From an uncultured Elusimicrobia bacterium (GTDB lineage: Bacteria > Elusimicrobiota > Endomicrobiia > Endomicrobiales > Endomicrobiaceae), in NCBI GenBank assembly GCA_900321055.1, contig ONUQ01000069.1:1-5612 (forward strand): a stretch of DNA of 5,612 nt, written 5' to 3'. The notes under the pieces were generated by a model. That model did no database searches. It was not told the origin of the DNA and saw only the letters and a list, made by a program, of their open reading frames with translations. A program made the translations under genes and the position numbers. Every line of letters starts with the position of its first letter. Position 1 is the stretch's first letter. Shown here piece after piece: positions 1-5,612 of the stretch.

Positions 1-5
1 TTTAT

Positions 6-77
<72 letters not shown>

Positions 78-86
78 GTTTTTTTT
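78..86 (+). terminator. T tract directly after the tRNA, possible terminator
   Basis: Eight consecutive T (79-86) follow one base after the mature tRNA 3' end. No separate hairpin lies between them. The tRNA T arm or acceptor stem could act as the stem of an intrinsic terminator. Otherwise the tract is just part of an AT-rich leader and the tRNA could be co-transcribed with cerR. Confidence 0.3.
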
Positions 87-95
87 GTAAAAATT

Positions 96-131
96 TTGAT
101 CTATAAGTGATAGAAGTATAGATTTTATAAT
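96..131 (+). promoter_or_regulatory. Candidate sigma70-type promoter for the cerR-spt-bcerS run
   Basis: A perfect TATAAT lies at 126-131, 23 bases before the cerR ATG at 155. That would give a leader of roughly 15-20 bases containing the AGGA ribosome site. The best -35-like hexamer, TTGATC at 96-101 (4 of 6 to TTGACA), is 24 bases from TATAAT, which is too far. It is 17 bases from the weaker TAGATT at 119-124. The -10 is therefore plausible but the pair is not ideal, and TATAAT-like strings are common in DNA this AT-rich. Confidence 0.4.
99..123. repeat. 7-bp inverted repeat upstream of cerR, possible operator
   Basis: ATCTATA at 99-105 and its exact reverse complement TATAGAT at 117-123 are separated by 11 bases. 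The palindrome ends two bases before the TATAAT box, where a repressor or activator could sit. As an RNA hairpin it would be very weak (one G-C pair per arm). In AT-rich sequence of this length such a repeat may arise by chance, so the function is only a possibility. Confidence 0.3.
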
Positions 132-154
132 AAAAACTATAAAGATAGGAAAAA

Positions 155-1198
155 ATGGAAAATAAAAAAGATTCTTTCTCCATACATCCGCACACAAATA
201 CATCTATACACCATGAGCCGATTTTGAGAATTCTTGTTACGGGTGCAACGGGATTTGTCGGTAGTCATATAATTGAGGAACTGGTATCTAAAAATCACAA
301 TATTATAGCTACTGTTAGGGAAAGCTCAAATCTCAGATGGATAAAAAATCAACCTGTTCAATTTGAGTATTGCTCTTTAAACGATGAACAACATTTAGCT
401 GATATTATTTCTAAAGTTGATGTAATAGTTCATTGTGCCGGAGCAGTAAGAGCTTTAAATTGGGAAGAATATTATAAAACAAATGTTGTGACAACTCAAA
501 AACTTGTTCAATTAGCAATAAAAAACAAAAACAACATTAAAAAGTTTATTTATATATCTTCTCAGGCAGCAATGGGACCGAGTGAAACAGATAATCCAAA
601 AAAATTAACAGAAAAAGAAATTCCAGTTTCAAATTATGGTAAAAGCAAATTATTAGCGGAGCAAGAAATAAAAAAATTAAATGGAATTATTCCTTATACA
701 ATAATCAGACCGGCATCTGTTTATGGTCCCAGAGATAAAGATATTTTTATTTTCTTTAATTTAGTTAAACATCACTTAAATCCAAAGACATATTCTAAAA
801 GATTTATTCAATTAGTTTTTGTGAAAGATATTGCAAAAATTGTTTCATTAGCATTAAATAATCCAAACACGAATAATAAAATATATTATCTTTGTGATGG
901 AAATATTTACGGTTGGGCAGATGTGGCAACAACAATTGCAAAAGTAAACAATATAAAAACTATACCTGTAATATTGTTCAATTTTGTTTTTAAATTTGTT
1001 GCCGATATTTATGAAATTATTGCTAAAATTACAAAGAAGCCTCAGGTTTTAAGCAAAGAAAAAATTATAGAAATGTTGCAAACTTATTGGATAGCAGATA
1101 ATACGGATATAATAAAAGATACCGGCTTTGAGTTTGAAAAACTTGAAAATGGTGCCAAAATAACATACAATTGGTATTTAAGTAATAAATGGTTTTAA
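155..1198 (+). CDS. cerR: Extended-SDR reductase, probable ceramide reductase CerR
   Basis: The 347-residue protein is an NAD(P)-dependent oxidoreductase of the extended short-chain dehydrogenase (epimerase/dehydratase) type. The Rossmann motif TGATGFVG is at 29-36, the catalytic serine region YISS at 133-136, and the active-site pair Y161/K165 (YGKSK). RPASVYGPRD (185-194) and the C-terminal WYLSNKW are typical of the family, as is SNLRW (58-62) after the second strand. Such genes are usually annotated as sugar epimerases. The adjacent serine palmitoyltransferase and GNAT-like acyltransferase genes point instead to CerR, which in Caulobacter reduces the 3-keto group of the N-acylated intermediate to give ceramide. 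It probably acts at the cytoplasmic membrane; residues 268-290 are hydrophobic. The ATG at 155 has AGGA at 147-150 with a short 4-base spacer. It leaves about 24 residues, His-rich, ahead of the Rossmann strand, which is unusual. Alternatives are an HpnA-like or sugar-nucleotide SDR. The SDR family is certain; the substrate is inferred from context. Confidence 0.75.
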   Translation: MENKKDSFSIHPHTNTSIHHEPILRILVTGATGFVGSHIIEELVSKNHNIIATVRESSNLRWIKNQPVQFEYCSLNDEQHLADIISKVDVIVHCAGAVRALNWEEYYKTNVVTTQKLVQLAIKNKNNIKKFIYISSQAAMGPSETDNPKKLTEKEIPVSNYGKSKLLAEQEIKKLNGIIPYTIIRPASVYGPRDKDIFIFFNLVKHHLNPKTYSKRFIQLVFVKDIAKIVSLALNNPNTNNKIYYLCDGNIYGWADVATTIAKVNNIKTIPVILFNFVFKFVADIYEIIAKITKKPQVLSKEKIIEMLQTYWIADNTDIIKDTGFEFEKLENGAKITYNWYLSNKWF

Positions 1199-1222
1199 TA
1201 TATATTATAGTCGGAGTGTTTT

Positions 1223-2419
1223 ATGTCAAACGATATTTTTGAAAAATGTATAAAGTTTACGGCAGTTAGAGATTTACAAAAAGCCGGTGTTTACCCATAT
1301 TTTAAGAGAGTTGAAACCGTTCAGGGACCTGTGGTTAAAATGGACGGAAAAGAAAAAATAGTTTTATGTTCCAACAATTATTTAGGTCTTGCAGATCATC
1401 CAAAAGTTATAGAAGGTGCTGTTTTGGCAGCAAAGCAGTATGGAACATCTTGTACCGGCTCAAGATTTGTAAACGGAACAAATGATTTACATGAAAAAGT
1501 AGAACGAAAGTTTGCAAAGTTTGTCGGTAAAGAATCTGCAATTTTATTTACTACCGGTCATCATTCTAATTTAGGTGCCATTTCATCGTTAGTCGGTAAA
1601 GGTGAATTTGTTATAACAGATAAACTTGACCATGCTTCCATTATAGATGGTTGTAGACTTTCTTTTGGCGGAGAAATGTTGAGATTTAGACACAACGATA
1701 TGGGGGATTTAGAAAGACAACTTATAAAAGTTCAATCAAAAGGTTCATCAGCTTTAATAGTTGTTGACGGTATATTTAGTATGGAAGGAGATATTGCAAA
1801 TTTTCCTGAAATATCGGCATTAGCAAAGAAATACGGTGCAAGAGTTTATGTGGATGAAGCTCATTCGCTTGGTGTGCTTGGAGAAAAAGGCAAAGGAACC
1901 GGTGAACATTTTAATATGGAGTCGGATGTAGATGTTTTAATGGCAACAGCATCAAAATCTCTTGCTTCTATAGGTGGTTTTATAGCAAGTAAAGATGCAG
2001 TTATAAATTATATAAAACATACGGCAAGATCATTAATATTTACGGCATCTTTACCTCCTGCTTGTGTTGGAGCAATAGATGTTGCTTTGGATATTTTACA
2101 GGAAGAACCGCAAAGAAGAGCCAAACTTTGGCAAAACACAAATAAAATGAAAGAAGGATTTCAGGCATTGGGATTTGATACAAGAACATCGGAAACACCA
2201 ATTATTCCTATAACTGTCGGAGAAGATATTAAAGCTTTTAAAATGTGCAGAATGTTGTTTGATGAAGGGATATTTGCATCACCCATAGTTAGTCCTGCCG
2301 TTCCTGAAGGGCAAGCTATAATTAGAACAAGTTATATGGCAACACACACGGATGAACATCTTGAAAAAATTCTTGATAAATTTAAAAAGGTTGGTAAAGA
2401 ACTTGGAGTTATTTCTTAA
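1223..2419 (+). CDS. spt: Serine palmitoyltransferase (PLP-dependent alpha-oxoamine synthase)
   Basis: The 398-residue protein is a full-length alpha-oxoamine synthase. Family members condense an amino acid with an acyl thioester and release CO2; for Spt, L-serine plus a C16-type acyl donor gives 3-ketosphinganine, the first sphingolipid step. Visible residues are the PLP lysine K245 (SKSLASIGGF), D211 and H214 in VDEAHSLG, the ring-stacking H137 in DHASIIDG, and R368 in IIRTSYMATHT near the substrate carboxylate site. The spacing of D211, H214 and K245 matches the Sphingomonas enzyme (D231, H234, K265 as recalled). HNDM (157-160), VDGIFSMEGD and SKSLASIGGF favour Spt over KBL or BioF. Two local oddities are ATASK, where families usually have GTFSK, and TGHHSN, where an aromatic usually follows TG. 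No membrane helix is seen, so it is probably a soluble cytoplasmic homodimer. The start has GGAG at 1213-1216 with a 6-base spacer. The gene begins 24 bases after cerR and ends 23 before the acyltransferase. Confidence 0.88.
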   Translation: MSNDIFEKCIKFTAVRDLQKAGVYPYFKRVETVQGPVVKMDGKEKIVLCSNNYLGLADHPKVIEGAVLAAKQYGTSCTGSRFVNGTNDLHEKVERKFAKFVGKESAILFTTGHHSNLGAISSLVGKGEFVITDKLDHASIIDGCRLSFGGEMLRFRHNDMGDLERQLIKVQSKGSSALIVVDGIFSMEGDIANFPEISALAKKYGARVYVDEAHSLGVLGEKGKGTGEHFNMESDVDVLMATASKSLASIGGFIASKDAVINYIKHTARSLIFTASLPPACVGAIDVALDILQEEPQRRAKLWQNTNKMKEGFQALGFDTRTSETPIIPITVGEDIKAFKMCRMLFDEGIFASPIVSPAVPEGQAIIRTSYMATHTDEHLEKILDKFKKVGKELGVIS

Positions 2420-2442
2420 AAACAAATAAACAAATAACTAAA
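2420..2442 (+). promoter_or_regulatory. Translation start region of the acyltransferase without a Shine-Dalgarno
   Basis: The 23 bases between the spt stop and the ATG at 2443 are made of A, C and T only, with no G, so there is no GGAG or AGGA-type site. The neighbouring genes do have one. Translation may depend on an unstructured A-rich leader or on reinitiation by ribosomes finishing spt. No in-frame ATG, GTG or TTG lies between the spt stop and 2443, and the N-terminus from this ATG fits the family, so the start is kept. Confidence 0.5.
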
Positions 2443-3552
2443 ATGTTTACTGTAAAAAAAATTGGTTTTAAACAAATTGATGATTTTATAAAATTACCTT
2501 ATAAAATTTATAAAAATAACCCTTATTGGATTCCTCAGTTGGATATTGAGAATAAAAAATTGTTATCCGATAAAAATCCGTATTGGAAACATGCTAAAAA
2601 ACAATTGTTTTTAGCTTATGACGATGAAAAAAATATTGTAGGACGAATTGCCGGTATTATTGATTACAACTATATAAAATTTCAAGAAACAGAAATCGGA
2701 TATTTCGGTTTTTTTGAGTGTATAGATAATGTTGAAGTAGCAAAATTATTGTTTGATGCGATTACAAAATGGTTAGCAGAGAACAATTTAAATAAAATGA
2801 TGGGACCAATGAACCCGTCTACAAATGATGAAGTCGGATTTTTATATGAAGGATTTGACAGTTATCCTAAATTTTTAATGCCGTATACACACAAATATTA
2901 TTTAGATTTGGTTCAAAAATGCGGACTCACAAAAATCAAAGAACTTTATGCCTATAATATTCCGGTTGCTTTAGATGATAGAATGCCAAGACTTACCAAA
3001 GCACTAAAAATAGTTCAAAAAAGAAATTCAAATATAACTTTAAAAACTTTTGATAGAAGCAATTTCAAGAAAGAACTTGAAGATATAATTGAAATATATA
3101 ATTCCGCATGGGAAAAAAATTGGGGATTTGTTCCATGGACAAGAGAAGAATTTGAAGCTATTGCAAAAGACCTGGTAAATTTAGCCGATCCAAATACAAT
3201 AATGTTAGCTTGCGATGGAGACAAAACCATAGGTATGCTTATAGCTGTTCCTGACTATAACTATGTATTTAAAAAGATGAACGGAAAACTTTTTCCGTTA
3301 GGCATTTTTAAATTTTTATATTATAAAAGAAAAATTAAAGATTTAAGACTTATGATTATGGGAGTAAAAAAAGAATACAGAAAAAAAGGCATAGAAGCAT
3401 ATATGGCACTGGAAGCTCTTATAAATTCAGTCAAAGGCGGATACCAAAATTGTGAACTTTCTTGGATTTTAGATGATAATATAATGACACAAAGAACTGC
3501 AGAAATGATGAGCGGAATATTGTATAAAAAATATGCTGTCTATGGTAATTAG
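2443..3552 (+). CDS. bcerS: GNAT-like N-acyltransferase, probable bacterial ceramide synthase
   Basis: The 369-residue protein looks like the large GNAT-related 'hypothetical' family that includes E. coli YghO (family name recalled, not searched). Signature stretches are FIKLPYKIYKNNPYWIPQL (15-33), NPYWKHA (45-51), IVGRIAGIID (65-74), GYFGFFE (86-92), MGPMNPSTNDEVG (120-132), a GNAT motif-A-like loop VKKEYRKKGIEAYM (308-321) and ELSWILDDN (338-346). The N-terminal half (about 1-160) and C-terminal half (about 200-369) each resemble a GNAT unit, suggesting a tandem fold; this is inferred. No signal peptide or clear membrane helix is seen. In Caulobacter a GNAT-family enzyme, bCerS, N-acylates 3-ketosphinganine, unrelated to eukaryotic ceramide synthase. 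Position directly after spt, with cerR in the same run, makes that the best reading. The product could instead acylate another amine. The C-terminus stops at VYGN, a few residues shorter than I would expect. Confidence 0.68.
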   Translation: MFTVKKIGFKQIDDFIKLPYKIYKNNPYWIPQLDIENKKLLSDKNPYWKHAKKQLFLAYDDEKNIVGRIAGIIDYNYIKFQETEIGYFGFFECIDNVEVAKLLFDAITKWLAENNLNKMMGPMNPSTNDEVGFLYEGFDSYPKFLMPYTHKYYLDLVQKCGLTKIKELYAYNIPVALDDRMPRLTKALKIVQKRNSNITLKTFDRSNFKKELEDIIEIYNSAWEKNWGFVPWTREEFEAIAKDLVNLADPNTIMLACDGDKTIGMLIAVPDYNYVFKKMNGKLFPLGIFKFLYYKRKIKDLRLMIMGVKKEYRKKGIEAYMALEALINSVKGGYQNCELSWILDDNIMTQRTAEMMSGILYKKYAVYGN

Positions 3553-3596
3553 TTTAAAAAAGACAGATAAAATAAAAATATAAAAGGAAAAAATCA

Positions 3597-4577
3597 ATGA
3601 AAAATATACTGGTTACCGGTGGAGCTGGTTTTATAGGCAGTAATTTTGTTAGGTATATGCTTAATAAATACAAAAATTACAAAATAGTTAATCTTGATTT
3701 ATTGACCTATGCGGGAAATATAAAAAGTTTAGATGATATAAAAGATAATCAAAATTATATTTTTGTAAAAGGGGATATTGCCGATAATAATTTAGTTGAT
3801 AAAACAGTTTATGATAATAGAATAGATGTAATAATCAATTTTGCTGCAGAATCTCATGTTGATAGAAGTATAACTAATCCCGATATATTTGTAAAAACAA
3901 ATGTTTTGGGAACACAAAATCTTTTGGAAGTTGCAAAAAAATACAAAATAGAAAAGTTTTTTCAAATATCTACGGATGAAGTTTATGGCTCACTCGGTAA
4001 GACAGGATTTTTTACGGAAACAACTCCAATCTCGCCAAACAGCCCGTATTCGGCAAGCAAAGCAAGTGCAGACTTACTTGTTATGGCTTATCATCATACA
4101 TTCGGTTTAAATGTAAATATTACAAGATGTTCAAATAATTACGGACCGTATCAATTTCCTGAAAAGTTAATTCCTTTATTTATTACAAATTTACTTAATA
4201 ATAAAAAAGTTCCTTTATATGGAGACGGTTTAAATATTAGAGATTGGCTTTTTGTAGAAGATCATTGTTCCGCAATAGATACCGTTTTACATAAAGGAAA
4301 AAACGGTGAAATATACAATATTGGCGGAAATAACGAAAAAACTAACAGATATATTACGGAAACGGTTTTAAAATGTTTAGATAAAGATGAATCTTATATT
4401 AACTATGTTCAAGACAGATTAGGGCACGATAGAAGGTATGCAATAGATGCAACAAAAATAAAAAAAGAATTAAATTGGCAACCTGCATACAAATTTGAAG
4501 ATGCTATAATAAAAACTATTCAGTGGTATTTGGATAATAAATCCTGGTGGCAACCATTGCTAAATAAACAAATATAA
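3597..4577 (+). CDS. rmlB: dTDP-glucose 4,6-dehydratase
   Basis: The 326-residue extended SDR converts dTDP-D-glucose to dTDP-4-keto-6-deoxy-D-glucose in the cytoplasm. This is the second step of dTDP-rhamnose and related deoxysugar synthesis. The NAD+ motif TGGAGFIG is at 7-14, DLLTYAGN at 34-41, AAESHVDRSI at 83-92, the catalytic T126-D127-E128 in STDEVYG and Y151/K155 in YSASK. NNYGPYQFPEKLIPL (180-194), GDGLNIRDWLFVEDH (209-223) and RLGHDRRYAID (274-284) are diagnostic of RmlB rather than GalE-type epimerases. Length is at the short end of the usual 320-360. AAGGA at 3584-3588 with an 8-base spacer supports the ATG at 3597. It follows the acyltransferase by 44 bases and is probably co-transcribed. 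No rmlA, rmlC or rmlD is in the window, so the final sugar is unknown; it could feed O-antigen, other surface glycans or a glycolipid. Confidence 0.93.
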   Translation: MKNILVTGGAGFIGSNFVRYMLNKYKNYKIVNLDLLTYAGNIKSLDDIKDNQNYIFVKGDIADNNLVDKTVYDNRIDVIINFAAESHVDRSITNPDIFVKTNVLGTQNLLEVAKKYKIEKFFQISTDEVYGSLGKTGFFTETTPISPNSPYSASKASADLLVMAYHHTFGLNVNITRCSNNYGPYQFPEKLIPLFITNLLNNKKVPLYGDGLNIRDWLFVEDHCSAIDTVLHKGKNGEIYNIGGNNEKTNRYITETVLKCLDKDESYINYVQDRLGHDRRYAIDATKIKKELNWQPAYKFEDAIIKTIQWYLDNKSWWQPLLNKQI

Positions 4578-4613
4578 TTCGTTTTTTATTGCTTTATAAC
4601 ATTGCTAAAATTT

Positions 4614-5612
4614 TTATTTTATATACTTTTTAAATTCATTAAGAAATTGAATCATATATTCAATATAATTTGTATGAATTTTATTTTTTAATAATTTAAA
4701 ACAAAAATTATTCGCATTATTAAATTCCACTAATGAATTATAATCCTTAACAAATTGTAAAGAATCAAATTTATTAAAATTAATATCTTTTCTGATATAA
4801 GTATACAAATACTTTTTATCTTCCGATAATCTTTCTATATATACTTTTGATGCTAAAATTTTAATTTTTGCTATTGTAAATAAATTTTTAACATTATCCG
4901 GCATTTTTCCAACCCTATCCGTAAGTTCGTTTGAAATTTCTATAATTTCTTCTTCTTTGCAAATGTTTGATATCTTCCTATAAAACAATATTCTTATATC
5001 TTCATCTTCAATGTAATCTTGTGGAATATATGCATCTATATACAAGTCAACTTCAACATCTTTTTTTTGTTCTTGTTTTAGTGCAACACCTCTAACTTTA
5101 TGTCCTTCTTCTTCAAGTAACCTTGAAAACATTTCATAACCTATATCTCTAACAAAGCCATGCTGTCTTGCACTTAAAATTCCACCTGCACCTCTGATTT
5201 CTAAATCTTTTAATGCTATTTTATATCCCGAACCTAATTCACTAAAATTTTTCATTGCTTCCAGCCTTTTTATTGCATCATCGTTCATATCTTCTTCTTT
5301 AAATAATAAATAGCAATATGCTTTTTGTTTATCTCTACCTATTCTTCCTCTTAATTGATGAAGTTGTGATAAACCAAAATTTTGTGCATCTTCTATTATC
5401 ATTGTATTAACAGTCGGAATATCTATACCGGATTCAATAATTGTTGTCGCAACGAGAATATCTGTTTCCCTATTTAAAAATCGCCACATAACCTTTTCTA
5501 TTTCTTGAACTTTCATCTGCCCGTGTATAACATCAAGTCTTACATCCGGAACAATTTTTTTAATTTCGTCTGCTTTATTTAATATTGTTTCAACTCTATT
5601 ATAAACATAAAA
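4614..5612 (-). CDS. mfd: Transcription-repair coupling factor Mfd, C-terminal part (5' end beyond window)
   Basis: The - strand frame is open from the window edge to the TAA at 4614-4616 and encodes 332 residues. Full-length Mfd is normally about 1,050-1,150 residues, so the start lies outside and the first internal methionine (5514-5516) is not the start. Mfd is a cytoplasmic SF2 translocase that displaces stalled RNA polymerase and recruits UvrA for nucleotide excision repair. The visible part begins with FYVYNRVE (1-8) and HGQM (30-33). Motif V follows (TDILVATTIIESGIDIP, 50-66), then motif VI (QLHQLRGRIGR, 83-93) and the post-helicase segment with DLEIRGAGG and RQHG (136-152). From about 187 it has the acidic-hydrophobic stretch VDLYIDAYIPQDYI and a helical C-terminal domain of the kind that autoinhibits Mfd (D7). 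That domain and the RGAGG segment separate it from RecG. It converges on rmlB with 36 bases between stops, so it belongs to a different transcript. Confidence 0.95.
   Translation of the reverse strand, partial: FYVYNRVETILNKADEIKKIVPDVRLDVIHGQMKVQEIEKVMWRFLNRETDILVATTIIESGIDIPTVNTMIIEDAQNFGLSQLHQLRGRIGRDKQKAYCYLLFKEEDMNDDAIKRLEAMKNFSELGSGYKIALKDLEIRGAGGILSARQHGFVRDIGYEMFSRLLEEEGHKVRGVALKQEQKKDVEVDLYIDAYIPQDYIEDEDIRILFYRKISNICKEEEIIEISNELTDRVGKMPDNVKNLFTIAKIKILASKVYIERLSEDKKYLYTYIRKDINFNKFDSLQFVKDYNSLVEFNNANNFCFKLLKNKIHTNYIEYMIQFLNEFKKYIK

Noticed and set aside
1223..2419. Identification as BioF (8-amino-7-oxononanoate synthase) or KBL (glycine C-acetyltransferase)
   Set aside because: HNDM, SMEGD and SKSLASIGGF fit serine palmitoyltransferase better, and neighbours are SDR and acyltransferase genes, not biotin or threonine dehydrogenase genes.
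3015..3230. 71-codon open frame on the - strand inside the acyltransferase gene
   Set aside because: It lies wholly within a well-supported gene on the other strand, shows no family motif and has low-complexity composition; it is a shadow frame.
3579..3584. TATAAA as a possible -10 box for rmlB
   Set aside because: It overlaps the AAGGA ribosome site, so a transcript from it would start too close to the ATG, and no -35 is visible.
4555..4609. Direct repeat CATTGCTAAA at 4555-4564 and 4600-4609, around the end of rmlB
   Set aside because: Ten AT-rich bases, one copy overlapping the rmlB coding end and no mobile-element features between them; it is best explained by chance.
5514..5516. ATG (- strand) as the start of a separate 300-residue helicase-like gene
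   Set aside because: The frame stays open to the window edge and the upstream residues (FYVYNRVE, VIHGQ) are conserved Mfd sequence, so this is an internal methionine.

Overview
The window is AT-rich bacterial chromosome (roughly 30% G+C by eye, not counted) and densely coded. It holds one tRNA gene, four complete genes on the + strand, and the 3' part of a fifth gene on the - strand. The tRNA does not encode its CCA end. Three of the four + strand genes have a recognisable Shine-Dalgarno (AGGA, GGAG or AAGGA). Lineage cannot be fixed from the sequence. A low-GC anaerobe or host-associated Gram-negative-type bacterium (for example Elusimicrobiota, Melainabacteria-like or Bacteroidota-related) is only a guess, resting on base composition and the sphingolipid-type genes.

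Layout: tRNA-Met(CAT) at 6-77, followed by a T tract. A 77-base gap holds a TATAAT box and a 7-bp inverted repeat. Next comes a tight + strand run: an extended-SDR reductase (155-1198), a serine palmitoyltransferase-type PLP enzyme (1223-2419), a large GNAT-like acyltransferase (2443-3552) and dTDP-glucose 4,6-dehydratase (3597-4577). Gaps between them are 24, 23 and 44 bases, so one transcript is likely. After 36 bases the C-terminal 332 residues of the repair-coupling factor Mfd converge from the right on the - strand and run off the window edge. No stretch over 300 bases lacks a gene.

The main result is functional. The first three genes match, in family and combination, the three core enzymes of the bacterial ceramide pathway worked out in Caulobacter: Spt (serine + fatty acyl donor to 3-ketosphinganine), bCerS (N-acylation of 3-ketosphinganine) and CerR (reduction of the 3-keto group). 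Individually such genes are usually annotated as 'NAD-dependent epimerase', '8-amino-7-oxononanoate synthase/KBL-like' and 'GNAT or hypothetical protein'. Read together they form a compact cerR-spt-bcerS cassette. The dedicated acyl carrier protein and acyl-ACP synthetase that accompany the Caulobacter pathway are not in this window. The downstream rmlB makes a dTDP-deoxysugar precursor and could serve envelope glycans or, speculatively, a sphingolipid head group. The spt assignment is strong; cerR and bcerS lean partly on context.
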